A stretch of DNA of 64,000 bases from Sphingomonas sanguinis. Its GTDB lineage: Bacteria > Pseudomonadota > Alphaproteobacteria > Sphingomonadales > Sphingomonadaceae. The stretch is taken from assembly GCF_019297835.1 (NCBI RefSeq), contig NZ_CP079203.1, positions 3,662,001 to 3,726,000 of the forward strand, read 5' to 3'. The first letter of the stretch is position 1. Each line of letters begins with the position of its first letter. The notes beneath the pieces were generated by a model. It searched no databases and was not told the origin of the DNA. It saw only the letters and a program-made list of their open reading frames with translations. A program made the translations under genes and the position numbers. Of this stretch, positions 33,880 to 42,534 are shown piece by piece.

Positions 33880-33885
33880 GAGATC

Positions 33886-34341
33886 ATGCGCCTTTCCAGC
33901 CTAGCCGATTATGCGGTCGTGATGATGACCGCCGCCGCGCGCGAAGGCGCCGGTGGGCGGAGCAACGCGACCCTGTTGGCCGGGCAGACAGGCGTGCCGC
34001 TTCCCACCGCGCAGAAGCTGGTCAGCCGTCTGGCGGGCGCGGGCCTGATCGAGAGTACGCGCGGCACCGGCGGCGGCATTCGTCTGGCGCGCGACGCGGA
34101 CACGATCAGCCTGGCCGACATCGTCGAGGCGGTGGACGGCCCGATCGCGCTGACCGCCTGCGTCGATGGCGCTGCGCACGATTGCGGCCTGGAAATGCAA
34201 TGTCGTGTCCGGCCGCATTGGCATGTCGTCAATCAGGCGGTACGCGCCGCCTTTTCCGGGGTGACGCTCGCGACGCTCGCCGCCGATCCTGTTGAATCGC
34301 AAGTGATGGACGCGTCCCCGCGTCCGGGGGTATTCGCCTGA
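33886..34341 (+). CDS. Rrf2-family Fe-S regulator of the SUF operon
   Basis: A 151-residue winged-helix regulator. The N-terminal helix-turn-helix (about 1-60) and [14 protein letters not shown] wing match Rrf2/IscR. The cluster-binding region has Cys92, Cys100 and Cys106 followed by His111 and His113, so a [2Fe-2S] sensor is likely. Proteins like this repress suf genes when Fe-S clusters are plentiful. The stop overlaps the sufB ATG by one base. A perfect palindrome lies just upstream of its start and is a probable binding site. Confidence 0.88.
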   Translation: MRLSSLADYAVVMMTAAAREGAGGRSNATLLAGQTGVPLPTAQKLVSRLAGAGLIESTRGTGGGIRLARDADTISLADIVEAVDGPIALTACVDGAAHDCGLEMQCRVRPHWHVVNQAVRAAFSGVTLATLAADPVESQVMDASPRPGVFA

Positions 34342-35804
34342 TGGCCACGAAGAATGCAGAGGCGCTCGCCGCCGCCAACAAGAAATATGAGTGGGGCTTC
34401 GCCACCGAGATCGAGCAGGACTTCGCGCCCAAGGGGCTGAGCGAGGATACGGTCCGCTATATCTCGGCCAAGAAGGGCGAGCCGGAATGGATGCTCGACT
34501 GGCGGCTGAAGGCGTTTCGTCTGTGGCAGACGCTGGAGACGCCCGACTGGGCCAAGCTGAACATCCCGCCGATCGACTATCAGGACGCGTATTATTACGC
34601 GGAGCCGAAGCAGAAGAAGACGATCGCGTCGCTGGACGAGCTCGACCCCGAGATTCGCCGCACCTACGAAAAGCTGGGCATCCCGATCGCCGAGCAGGAA
34701 GTGCTGGCGGGCGTCGAGGGCGCGCGCAAGGTCGCGGTCGACGCGGTGTTCGACAGCGTGTCGGTCGCGACGACCTTCCGCAAGGAGCTGGAAGCGGCGG
34801 GCGTCATCTTCCGCTCGATCTCCGAGGCGATCAAGGAATATCCCGATCTGGTCCGCAAATGGCTGGGCAAGGTCGTGCCGCAGCGTGACAATTACTTCGC
34901 GACGCTCAACTCGGCGGTCTTCTCGGACGGCACCTTCGTCTACATTCCCGAAGGCGTGCGCTGCCCGATGGAGCTGTCGACCTATTTCCGCATCAATGCG
35001 GAGAATACCGGCCAGTTCGAGCGCACGCTGATCGTCGCGGACAAGGGGGCCTATGTCTCCTATCTCGAAGGCTGCACCGCGCCGATGCGCGACGAGAACC
35101 AGCTGCACGCGGCCGTCGTCGAACTGGTCGCGCTGGACGATGCCGAGATCAAATATTCGACTGTCCAGAACTGGTATCCGGGCGACGAGAATGGCGTCGG
35201 CGGCATCTACAACTTCGTCACCAAGCGCGCGCTGTGCCAGGGCAAGAACAGCAAGGTGTCGTGGACCCAGGTCGAGACCGGCTCTGCGGTGACGTGGAAA
35301 TATCCGTCTTGCGTGCTGGCGGGCGACGGCTCGGTGGGCGAGTTCTACTCGGTCGCGGTCACCAACAATCGCCAGCAGGCGGATACCGGCACCAAGATGA
35401 TCCATCTGGGCAAGAACACGCGGTCCACCATCGTGTCGAAGGGGATTTCGGCGGGGCGCTCGGACAATACTTATCGCGGGCTCGTCCGCGTGGCGGCGAC
35501 CGCCGAGAATGTCCGCAACTTCACCCAGTGCGATAGCCTGTTGCTGGGCGACCAGTGCGGCGCGCACACCGTGCCCTATATCGAGGTGAAGAACCCCAGC
35601 GCGCAGATCGAGCATGAGGCGACGACCAGCAAGATCAGCGAGGACCAGCTCTTCTATGCGATGAGCCGTGGTCTGGACCAGGAAGCGGCGGTCGCGCTGA
35701 TCGTCAACGGCTTTGCGCGCGAGGTGTTGCAGCAACTCCCGATGGAGTTCGCGGTCGAAGCGCAGAAGCTGTTGGGGATTTCGCTGGAGGGGTCGGTCGG
35801 GTGA
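34341..35804 (+). CDS. sufB: Fe-S cluster scaffold subunit SufB
   Basis: A 487-residue SufB. Family hallmarks are the N-terminal [21 protein letters not shown], the core beta-helix with [25 protein letters not shown] and [20 protein letters not shown], and a C-terminal helical region that contacts SufC. The likely persulfide-accepting Cys is in EGCTAP or QCDSLL. It assembles Fe-S clusters with SufC and SufD in the cytoplasm. The stop overlaps the GTG of the following small membrane gene. Confidence 0.96.
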   Translation: MATKNAEALAAANKKYEWGFATEIEQDFAPKGLSEDTVRYISAKKGEPEWMLDWRLKAFRLWQTLETPDWAKLNIPPIDYQDAYYYAEPKQKKTIASLDELDPEIRRTYEKLGIPIAEQEVLAGVEGARKVAVDAVFDSVSVATTFRKELEAAGVIFRSISEAIKEYPDLVRKWLGKVVPQRDNYFATLNSAVFSDGTFVYIPEGVRCPMELSTYFRINAENTGQFERTLIVADKGAYVSYLEGCTAPMRDENQLHAAVVELVALDDAEIKYSTVQNWYPGDENGVGGIYNFVTKRALCQGKNSKVSWTQVETGSAVTWKYPSCVLAGDGSVGEFYSVAVTNNRQQADTGTKMIHLGKNTRSTIVSKGISAGRSDNTYRGLVRVAATAENVRNFTQCDSLLLGDQCGAHTVPYIEVKNPSAQIEHEATTSKISEDQLFYAMSRGLDQEAAVALIVNGFAREVLQQLPMEFAVEAQKLLGISLEGSVG

Positions 35805-36091
35805 CATATGTTGTGGCGCTGCTTCTCTTTTTGCCCGCAGTGCTCATTTCCATGGTCGCCGTCACGTTAATAGACCTCGCGACAAAATTGCCCCGTATAG
35901 CAAGCTTGCTAATCGCAGTACTGCTTGCGCCGATAGGATCGCTTTTATATTTTTATATTGGTGCGGGTGTGCTGGGGTTGATGGCGGTGCTCTATGTGCC
36001 GTTGTTTTTGCTGTTCGGGCTCGTTGGGGCTCTTGTCGGGTTGAAATCTCTCGATGTGCTTCGCGATTTGCGCGGTCATGATCAAATTTAG
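35801..36091 (+). CDS. Small membrane protein inserted between sufB and sufC
   Basis: A 96-residue hydrophobic protein starting at GTG 35801, which overlaps the sufB stop by 4 bases. Three membrane helices are likely: near 2-27, 32-50 and 55-82. A short basic tail follows ([15 protein letters not shown]). Base composition is clearly more AT-rich than the neighbours. This gene is not a standard SUF component, and the tight overlap means it is co-translated with sufB. Its function is unknown and it may have been gained recently. Confidence 0.65.
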   Translation: MTYVVALLLFLPAVLISMVAVTLIDLATKLPRIASLLIAVLLAPIGSLLYFYIGAGVLGLMAVLYVPLFLLFGLVGALVGLKSLDVLRDLRGHDQI

Positions 36092-36103
36092 ATGTTGGAT
36101 GTC

Positions 36104-36847
36104 ATGCTGAAAATTGAAAACCTCCACGCCGAGATTGACGGCAAGCCGATCCTCAAGGGCCTGACCCTCGAAGTGAATGCGGGCGAAGTCCATGCGATCA
36201 TGGGGCCGAACGGCGCGGGCAAGTCGACGCTGGGCTATGTGCTGGGCGGGCGTCCGGGGTACGAAGTCACCGAGGGGTCGGTGACGTTCGACGGCGTCGA
36301 CCTGCTCGAGCTGGAGCCGAACGAGCGCGCCGCCGCCGGCTTGTTCCTGGGCTTCCAGTATCCGGTCGAGATCCCCGGCGTGTCCAACGTCCAGTTCCTG
36401 CGCGAGAGCCTGAACGCCCAGCGCGGGCAGCGTGACGAAAAGCCGCTGTCGGGCGGCGAATTCCTGAAGCTGGCGCGCGCGCAGGCGGATGGGCTGGGGC
36501 TGAACCAGGATATGCTCAAGCGCCCGGTCAATGTAGGCTTCTCGGGCGGCGAGAAGAAGCGCAATGAGATGGTCCAGATGGGCATCCTGAACCCCAAATT
36601 CGCGATTCTGGACGAGACCGACTCCGGCCTCGACATCGACGCACTGCGCATCGTCGGCGACGGGATCAACCGGATCATGCGGGCGCCCGACAAGGCGGTG
36701 CTGCTGATCACCCATTATCAGCGGCTGCTCGACTATGTGCAGCCCGACCGGGTGCATGTGCTGGCCGATGGCCGCATCGTGCGTTCGGGCGGCCCCGAAC
36801 TCGCGCTCGAACTGGAGCGCGAGGGCTATGCGGGCGTCGAGGCGTGA
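36104..36847 (+). CDS. sufC: Fe-S assembly ATPase SufC
   Basis: A 247-residue ABC-type ATPase. Walker A GPNGAGKST, the Q-loop GFQYPVEIPG, the signature FSGGEKKRNEM and Walker B KFAILDETDSGLD are present, matching SufC, which drives conformational change of the SufB-SufD scaffold. The preferred start is ATG 36104 (MLKIENLHAE); ATG 36092 adds four residues. Its stop overlaps a GTG-started hypothetical gene. Confidence 0.95.
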   Translation: MLKIENLHAEIDGKPILKGLTLEVNAGEVHAIMGPNGAGKSTLGYVLGGRPGYEVTEGSVTFDGVDLLELEPNERAAAGLFLGFQYPVEIPGVSNVQFLRESLNAQRGQRDEKPLSGGEFLKLARAQADGLGLNQDMLKRPVNVGFSGGEKKRNEMVQMGILNPKFAILDETDSGLDIDALRIVGDGINRIMRAPDKAVLLITHYQRLLDYVQPDRVHVLADGRIVRSGGPELALELEREGYAGVEA

Positions 36848-37239
36848 TCTTGTTGATGTTCGCGATCCAGGTGGCACCCGTGCCTGCGCTTCAGCCGGAG
36901 CCGGAGAGCGAAGTCCTCGTGATCGGCCGTAGGTTAGAAGAGTGGCGGTCCAAGCTGACGTCTGAGAAGGGACGTTTGACGTGTGTCACGAAGCGATCGA
37001 CGGGTGATGCGGAGATCGATGCGATCGGATGTACGGCGATGACCGACTGCTTTCCAAAGGCGCAGCCTGCCTTTGAGGCGACTCGCGCCAAGGGATTGGC
37101 ACGGGATGAGCGTAAGCGGCTGATGACGGTAGCCGAACAGGCCATGATAGCTTGCGTCACACCGCGTCGTGCCGAATTGGTGAGGGAATTGGCCATCCGC
37201 CGCAAGGCGCAGAGTGCCGTTTCGGGAGTTACCCAGTGA
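36844..37239 (+). CDS. Hypothetical exported protein within the SUF operon
   Basis: A 131-residue protein starting at GTG 36844 (an ATG at 36856 is the alternative). It opens with a short hydrophobic segment (LLMFAIQVAPVPALQPEP), which may be a signal peptide or simple anchor, followed by VLVIGRRLEEWR and a basic, cysteine-containing body (CVTKR, GCTAMTDC, ACVTPRR). No family is recognised. It overlaps sufC at its start and sufD at its end by 4 bases, so it is translated with them, but it is not a known SUF factor. Codon use is less GC-rich than sufC and sufD. Confidence 0.65.
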   Translation: MILLMFAIQVAPVPALQPEPESEVLVIGRRLEEWRSKLTSEKGRLTCVTKRSTGDAEIDAIGCTAMTDCFPKAQPAFEATRAKGLARDERKRLMTVAEQAMIACVTPRRAELVRELAIRRKAQSAVSGVTQ

Positions 37240-38312
37240 GCGTAATCGAACTCCCCTCGACCCGAGAAGAGGCGTGGCGCTGGGCCGATATCGACGCGCT
37301 GCGTCGAGCTGCGGAGAGCGAGCGGGCAGCGCCGGTCGCGGGGGCGGATCGCTTCCTCGACTTGGGCGGCGCGCGGTTGCTGTTCGTCGACGGCGTGCTG
37401 GATGAGAGCGCCAGCGATCTCGGCCCGGTGCAACTGACCCAGATCGACGCGAGCGACCATCCGCTCGGGCGTCAGGCGCTGGGGCGCGGCTGGTCGTTGC
37501 GGCTGGATCGCGATGCGGTCGCCGAGCCCGTGCAGATAGTCCATGTTGCCAGCGGCGCGGCCAATCACCTGCCCGCCGAGATCGTGCTGGCCGAGGATGC
37601 GGCGGCGCAGGTCTATGAGACCTATGTCGGGCGTGGCTGGACCAACCGGCTGACGCGGGTGAAGCTGGCGGCGTCGGCGCGGCTGATGCGTGGCGTTCGC
37701 TTGTTGCAGGACGACGGCTTCGTGTCGTTGCGTGAGGAAGCGGAACTGGGCGAGGGCGCGAGCCTGACGGCGACCTTCCTGGCGGCAGGGACGATGGGCG
37801 TGCGGATCGATGGTGGCATCACCCAGACTGGCGATGGCGCCTATGCCGAGTTCGGCGGCGCGCTGCTGACCAAGGGTGAGTTGAAGCAGGAGTGCGCCGT
37901 GGCCCTGCGCCATGCCGCGCTGAACGGCCAGAGCCATCAGCTATGGCGCGCGGTCGCCGCCGATCGCAGCCAGGCGAGCCTCGCCGCACGGGTCGAAGTG
38001 GCGCGCGATGCGCAGAAGACCGATGGCGAGCAGAGCTTGCGCGGCCTGCTGCTCCAGCGGACGGCGACGGTGAATTTGAAGCCCGAGCTGGAAATCTTTG
38101 CCGACGACGTGAAGTGCGCACATGGTGCGACCGTGGGCGAACTCGATGCCAAGGCGCTGTTCTATATGCAGAGCCGGGGCATTCCGAAGCCGCGTGCACA
38201 GGCGCTGCTGACCCGCGCCTTCGTGGCGGACGCGATCGACCGGATCGGCAACGAGGTGGTGCGCGAAGCCTTTGCGGCGGATGCGGATGCGTGGCTAGAG
38301 GCGGCGCTTTGA
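37236..38312 (+). CDS. sufD: Fe-S cluster assembly protein SufD
   Basis: A 358-residue SufD. The N-terminus LPSTREEAWRWADIDALRR and the C-terminal motif VKCAHGATVGELDAKALFYMQSRGIPKPRAQALL are diagnostic. It pairs with SufB and SufC. The start is GTG 37236, overlapping the preceding stop by 4 bases. The stop overlaps the TTG start of sufS. Length is slightly short of E. coli SufD. Confidence 0.93.
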   Translation: MSVIELPSTREEAWRWADIDALRRAAESERAAPVAGADRFLDLGGARLLFVDGVLDESASDLGPVQLTQIDASDHPLGRQALGRGWSLRLDRDAVAEPVQIVHVASGAANHLPAEIVLAEDAAAQVYETYVGRGWTNRLTRVKLAASARLMRGVRLLQDDGFVSLREEAELGEGASLTATFLAAGTMGVRIDGGITQTGDGAYAEFGGALLTKGELKQECAVALRHAALNGQSHQLWRAVAADRSQASLAARVEVARDAQKTDGEQSLRGLLLQRTATVNLKPELEIFADDVKCAHGATVGELDAKALFYMQSRGIPKPRAQALLTRAFVADAIDRIGNEVVREAFAADADAWLEAAL

Positions 38313-39514
38313 CGAGCGCCGCGCCTCTCGACCGGGTGGCGGATTTTCCGGCGATCCCGGACGGCTGGGCCTATCTCGACACCGCCGCGACCGCGCAGAA
38401 GCCGCAAGCCGTGATCGACGCGATCACCCGCGCCTATGACACCAGCTATGCCACCGTGCATCGCGGCGTCTATCAGCGCTCGGCGGACATGACGGTCGCG
38501 TATGAGAAGGTGCGCGAGGCGACGGCGCGGTTCATCGGGGCCGGCTCGGCGAACGAGATCGTCTTCACGCGCGGCGCGACCGAGGGGATCAACCTGGTCG
38601 CGCAGTGCTGGGCCGCGACCAACCTCAAGGCGGGCGACCGCATCCTGTTGTCGATGCTGGAGCATCACTCCAACATCGTGCCGTGGCAGATGGTCGCCGA
38701 GCGGCTGGGCGTCGCGATCGACGTGCTGCCGTTGACGGCGGACCACCGCATCGACCTGAGCGCGATGGAACGGTTGCTGACGCCCGCGCACAAGCTGGTA
38801 TCGCTGGGCCATGTGTCGAACGTGCTGGGTTCAGTGCTCGACGGACGCCGCGCGGCCGATCTGGCGCATGGCGTGGGCGCGAAGATCCTGCTCGACGGGT
38901 GCCAGGCGGTGCCGCGCATCGCGGTGGACGTGAAGGCACTCGATTGCGACTTCTACGTCTTTTCCGGCCACAAGCTCTACGGCCCGACCGGCATCGGCGT
39001 GTTTTGGGCGCGGCCTGAGTTGTTGGAGGCGATGCCCCCCTATCAGGGTGGCGGGTCGATGATCGACCGGGTGAGCTTCGAGAAGACGACCTATGCCCCG
39101 CCGCCCGGCCGGTTCGAGGCGGGGACGCCGCATATCGTCGGCGCGCTCGGGCTTCATGCCGCGATCGACTATGTATCAGCGATCGGGCTGGACGCGATCC
39201 ACGCGCACGAGGCGGCGCTGGTCGCGCAGGCGCGCGAGGGGCTGTCGGCCATTAACTCGGTACGGTTGCTGGGGCCTGAGGACTCGGCGGGAATCGTGAG
39301 TTTCGCGGTCGAGGGGGTTCATCCCCATGATATCGGCACCATATTGGACGAGAGCCGGGTGGCGATCCGCGCAGGCCATCACTGCGCCCAACCGCTGATG
39401 GAGGCGCTCGGCCTGACCGCTACCGCGCGGGCGAGTTTCGGCGTGTATAACGGACCCGACGACGTCGCGGCGCTGGTGGATGGCGTCCGGCGGGTCACGA
39501 GGATTTTCGGATGA
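38309..39514 (+). CDS. sufS: Cysteine desulfurase SufS
   Basis: A 401-residue group II cysteine desulfurase. The PLP lysine is Lys222 in FSGHKLYGPTG, and the catalytic Cys358 lies in RAGHHCAQPLM. Other motifs include ATAQKPQAVIDA and HHSNIVPWQ. It supplies persulfide sulfur for cluster assembly. The start is TTG 38309, overlapping sufD by 4 bases; no in-frame ATG allows a full-length N-terminus. SufE or SufU was not seen nearby. Confidence 0.94.
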   Translation: MTSAAPLDRVADFPAIPDGWAYLDTAATAQKPQAVIDAITRAYDTSYATVHRGVYQRSADMTVAYEKVREATARFIGAGSANEIVFTRGATEGINLVAQCWAATNLKAGDRILLSMLEHHSNIVPWQMVAERLGVAIDVLPLTADHRIDLSAMERLLTPAHKLVSLGHVSNVLGSVLDGRRAADLAHGVGAKILLDGCQAVPRIAVDVKALDCDFYVFSGHKLYGPTGIGVFWARPELLEAMPPYQGGGSMIDRVSFEKTTYAPPPGRFEAGTPHIVGALGLHAAIDYVSAIGLDAIHAHEAALVAQAREGLSAINSVRLLGPEDSAGIVSFAVEGVHPHDIGTILDESRVAIRAGHHCAQPLMEALGLTATARASFGVYNGPDDVAALVDGVRRVTRIFG

Positions 39515-39969
39515 GCGATTACAAGATCGAAGAGGTCGAGAGCGTGGCGCAGCCGCCCAAGGCGCGCGTGCAGGACGTGGTGGAAGCGCCCGCAGAGCGT
39601 CAGCGCGACTATCTGTCGGGCTTCCTCTCGCAAAAGCCGACCGCCGACGATCCGACCCAGCCGGGCGGGGCGCTGTATGACGGCATCATCGACGCGCTGA
39701 AGGATATTTTCGACCCCGAGATTCCGGTCAATATCTATGACCTGGGACTGATCTACGGCGTCGAAGTGACCGAGGGCGGCCATGCCGTCGTCACCATGAC
39801 GCTGACCACGCCGCACTGCCCGGTCGCCGAGTCGATGCCGGGCGAGGTCGAACTGCGCGTCTCGGCGGTGCCGGGGATCGCGACGGCGGACGTCAACCTG
39901 GTCTGGGACCCGCCATGGGACCCGCAGAAGATGTCGGACGACGCCAAGCTCGAACTGGGGATGCTCTGA
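39511..39969 (+). CDS. sufT: SUF-associated MIP18/DUF59 protein (SufT-like)
   Basis: A 152-residue protein. After an N-terminal extension (about 1-50) it has the DUF59/MIP18 core DIFDPEIPVNIYDLGLIYGV, the conserved TTPHCPVAESMPGEV with its Cys, and VWDPPWDPQKMSDDAKLELG. Proteins like this assist Fe-S carrier or cluster maturation. The ATG overlaps sufS by 4 bases and sufA follows 2 bases later. Confidence 0.9.
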   Translation: MSDYKIEEVESVAQPPKARVQDVVEAPAERQRDYLSGFLSQKPTADDPTQPGGALYDGIIDALKDIFDPEIPVNIYDLGLIYGVEVTEGGHAVVTMTLTTPHCPVAESMPGEVELRVSAVPGIATADVNLVWDPPWDPQKMSDDAKLELGML

Positions 39970-39971
39970 CC

Positions 39972-40325
39972 ATGGCAACCACCTTGCGTGCCCGTCCCGC
40001 CGCGTTGAACCTGACGCCCTCCGCCGAGGCGCGTGTCGCCGAATTGATGGCGCGCGCGCCGGAAGGCGCCATCGGGGTGAAGCTGTCGACGCCGCGCCGG
40101 GGGTGTTCGGGACTGGCCTATTCGGTCGATTATGTCACCGAGGCCAAGGCGTTCGACGAGAAGATCGACACGCCGGGCGGCACGCTGTTCGTGGATGGCG
40201 GGTCGATCCTGTACCTGATCGGATCGACCATGGATTGGGTCGAGGACGACTTCACCGCAGGGTTCGTGTTCCAGAATCCGAACGCCAAGGGCGCTTGCGG
40301 GTGTGGGGAGAGCTTTACGGTTTGA
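39972..40325 (+). CDS. sufA: A-type Fe-S carrier SufA
   Basis: A 117-residue A-type carrier. Three conserved cysteines are Cys45 (GCSGL), Cys109 and Cys111 (CGCGESF). It receives clusters from SufBCD and passes them to apoproteins. It is the last gene of the operon, 2 bases after sufT, and is followed by repeat clusters. Confidence 0.94.
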   Translation: MATTLRARPAALNLTPSAEARVAELMARAPEGAIGVKLSTPRRGCSGLAYSVDYVTEAKAFDEKIDTPGGTLFVDGGSILYLIGSTMDWVEDDFTAGFVFQNPNAKGACGCGESFTV

Positions 40326-40362
40326 GGGAAGGGCGGCGTCCCCTGGACGCCTGTCCCTAACC

Positions 40363-40604
40363 CCGTTCGCACTGAGCGAAGTCGAAGTGCACGCCCTGCA
40401 CCATCCCAAGTCCCTTGGCCTTCGACTTCGCTCAGGCTGAACGGGCGTAGAAAAGGGCAGCCTTTCCCTAATCCGTTCCCCGGCGAAGGCCGGGGCCCAG
40501 TTTCTGCCCGATTGAGATAGCGGGTTGTTGTCGCGTGGGAGGCCGATGCGCAGCGCCTTCGATATGGCGCTGTAACTGGACCCCGGCCTTCGCCGGGGAA
40601 CAGG
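40363..40604. repeat. Family 1 and family 3 inverted repeat pairs
   Basis: Family 1 copies lie at 40363-40390 and 40416-40445 (inverted; one with AGTGC and one with AGGC stem). Family 3 copies lie at 40474-40502 and 40574-40604 (inverted). Together they fill the 285-base gap between sufA and the convergent HAD gene. No gene is seen. Confidence 0.85.
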
Positions 40605-40610
40605 CTTGGC

Positions 40611-41273
40611 CTAAACCCGATGATCCAGCTTCAGACTGGCGCCATCCCATTCCACCGCCAGATCGCGATAGTCCGTCACCATCGCATGGCTCGTATCCAT
40701 CGCATGACGATGCGTCTCGGTAATCACCACCACCGTCATCCCCGCCGCCTCGGCCGCAGCGATCCCGGCGGGCGCGTCCTCAAAGGCCAGGCAATCCTCG
40801 GGCGCGACGCCCAGCCGCTTGGCCCCGAGCAGGAAGCCATCGGGCGCGGGCTTGCTACGCTCCGCATCCTCCGCCGTCACGAACACGCCGGGTAGAGGCA
40901 GCCCCGCCGCCTTCAGCCGCACCTCCGCCAGCCGCTTGGGCGCAGAGGTGACGATGGCCCAGCGATCCGAGGGCAGCGCGGCCAGGAACGCGGCCGCACC
41001 ACCGATCGGCGCCACATCGTCAACGTCCAGCATCTCCGCCTCGGTCAGTGCATGCGCCTCCGCCACCGGATCGATGCCGGGCAGGTTCAGCCGCCGGATC
41101 GTCTCGACCGACTGGACGCCGTGGATGGTCGGCAGGAACGCCGCAACGTCCAGCCCCTGCTGTGTCGCCCAGACGGTCCAGGCGCGTTCGGCGGACGCGA
41201 TCGAACTCAGGATCGTCCCGTCCATGTCGAACAGGAAACCGCCGAAACGGCGCATCGGCAGGGGGGTGGTCAT
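40611..41273 (-). CDS. HAD-family sugar-phosphate phosphatase
   Basis: A 220-residue HAD hydrolase. Motif I FDMDGTILSS, motif II VTSAPK, motif III with Lys in RSKPAPDGF and motif IV FEDAPAGIAAAEAAGM are intact. The short helical cap belongs to subfamily IA (YfbT/2-deoxyglucose-6-phosphatase-like), so small phospho-sugars or polyol phosphates are likely substrates. The start is ATG 41273. SodC lies 10 bases upstream on the same strand. Confidence 0.88.
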   Translation of the reverse strand: MTTPLPMRRFGGFLFDMDGTILSSIASAERAWTVWATQQGLDVAAFLPTIHGVQSVETIRRLNLPGIDPVAEAHALTEAEMLDVDDVAPIGGAAAFLAALPSDRWAIVTSAPKRLAEVRLKAAGLPLPGVFVTAEDAERSKPAPDGFLLGAKRLGVAPEDCLAFEDAPAGIAAAEAAGMTVVVITETHRHAMDTSHAMVTDYRDLAVEWDGASLKLDHRV

Positions 41274-41283
41274 CGGCTGAGGA

Positions 41284-41820
41284 TCAGTTGGCCTGGAACA
41301 CACCGCACGCGATGCGGCCGCCGCTATTGCCGCTGGGATCGGTCTTCAGGTCGTCGGCGCCCGCATGGATCACGATCGCCGAGCCGTCCGCATCCAGCAG
41401 CCCCGCCATGGTCGCGCCCGGCAGCACGACGCCCAGCGTGCCCCGCCCGTCATTGCCGACGGTCATGTTGGGCATGTCGCCCTCATGCGGCCCCTGCGGG
41501 TTCATGCTGCCATGCTGGCGCTGGGTGGGGTTCCAGTGGCCGCCCGCCGTGGTGAAGTCCGGCGCGTCGCAGCGGCCGACCGTGTGGACATGGACGCCGT
41601 GCATGCCAGCCGGCACGTTCATCGCGTCGAGGGTGATGCGCAGCCCCCCGGCGACCTCGGTCGCGATCGCGCGGCCCGCATCCGCGCCGGTGCCGGTCCG
41701 CAGGCTCGCGGTCGCGCTGGCGCCGTTCGGAGTGGGGGAGCCCGTCTCCATCTTCGTCTGGTCGCAGGCCCCCAGGCCCAGCGCGACGGTGCCGATGGTC
41801 AACAGCGTGAGATATTTCAT
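41284..41820 (-). CDS. sodC: Periplasmic Cu/Zn superoxide dismutase (lipoprotein)
   Basis: A 178-residue CuZn-SOD. A lipobox-like GLGAC (about residue 19) suggests a lipid anchor in the periplasm. Copper ligands lie in HGVHVHTVGRC, the shared zinc/copper region in TAGGHWNPTQRQHG, and zinc in GPHEGDMPN. The disulfide cysteines are in GRCDAP and GRIACGVF. It converts superoxide to peroxide and oxygen outside the cytoplasm. Confidence 0.92.
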   Translation of the reverse strand: MKYLTLLTIGTVALGLGACDQTKMETGSPTPNGASATASLRTGTGADAGRAIATEVAGGLRITLDAMNVPAGMHGVHVHTVGRCDAPDFTTAGGHWNPTQRQHGSMNPQGPHEGDMPNMTVGNDGRGTLGVVLPGATMAGLLDADGSAIVIHAGADDLKTDPSGNSGGRIACGVFQAN

Positions 41821-41859
41821 GACGCAAGCTCCCTTTTCGATACGCGTAGGTGCGGCGTG

Positions 41860-42411
41860 TTACCCGCCGGTTTCAAGCGGCCAACGCATCACGGGTTCAT
41901 AGGATGCGCCGCCATGCCCCAGATGGCTCTGGTAGAGGACCAGATGCCCCATGGTAAAAGGCTCGCTGGACAGGCCCGCATGGACCGCGCGCCACCCCTC
42001 GATCTCGAGCGCGCGTCCCGCCGAGCCGGGCAGGCGTGCGAGCGTGATGTGCGGCAGATAGGCCCGCGGTTCGGGCGACAGACCCGCGCGGACACAGGCC
42101 TGGTCGACCTTGCGATGAAGATGGGCCAGCGCATCGTGCGGCGTGACGCCCGCCCAGAGCGTGTCGACCCGCCCCTTGCGATCGAAGGTTCCGACGCCCG
42201 AAATCCGAACAATGGGGGCGGGGGCGTGAACCTGTCCCAGTGCGGCGGCGATGTCCTCGGCCACGGGGCGGTCCACCTCGCCGATGAAGCGCAGGGTCAG
42301 GTGCAACTGGTCGTCATCCTGCCAGCGGGCCTGGGGAACGCCGTCCATCGCATCGGACAGCAGGTCCCGGATCGAGGGGGGCGGGCGGAGGGCGACGAAC
42401 AGGCGGACCAT
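41860..42411 (-). CDS. thpR: RNA 2',3'-cyclic phosphodiesterase
   Basis: A 183-residue 2H phosphoesterase of the LigT/ThpR family. The two catalytic H-x-T motifs are HLTL (His37-Thr39) and HITL near residue 122. The N-terminus MVRLFVALRPP is typical. It opens 2',3'-cyclic phosphates on RNA ends. Divergent from the Bax-inhibitor gene, with 123 bases of promoter-bearing DNA between. Confidence 0.9.
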   Translation of the reverse strand: MVRLFVALRPPPSIRDLLSDAMDGVPQARWQDDDQLHLTLRFIGEVDRPVAEDIAAALGQVHAPAPIVRISGVGTFDRKGRVDTLWAGVTPHDALAHLHRKVDQACVRAGLSPEPRAYLPHITLARLPGSAGRALEIEGWRAVHAGLSSEPFTMGHLVLYQSHLGHGGASYEPVMRWPLETGG

Positions 42412-42447
42412 GACAAAATATGTCTATCGCATTCCGTCGCGCCCACG

Positions 42448-42489
42448 GGAACCTCCCCCGCTTGAAAAGCGTCCCCAACAGAGCGATAT
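42448..42489 (+). promoter_or_regulatory. Overlapping RpoH-like and EcfG-like promoter elements before the Bax-inhibitor gene
   Basis: CTTGAA (42461-42466), a 17-base spacer and CGATAT (42484-42489) resemble the alphaproteobacterial heat-shock promoter. GGAAC (42448-42452), 17 bases and CGTC (42470-42473) nearly match the EcfG consensus. Both read toward the gene at 42535. The assignments are motif-based. Confidence 0.4.
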
Positions 42490-42534
42490 TTCGCTTAACC
42501 GGCATATGGCCGGGCAAAGGAGCAATAGTTCACC

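Noticed and set aside
34233..35807. 524-residue minus-strand frame opposite sufB
   Set aside because: SufB on the plus strand is certain; the antisense frame has no domain or ribosome site.
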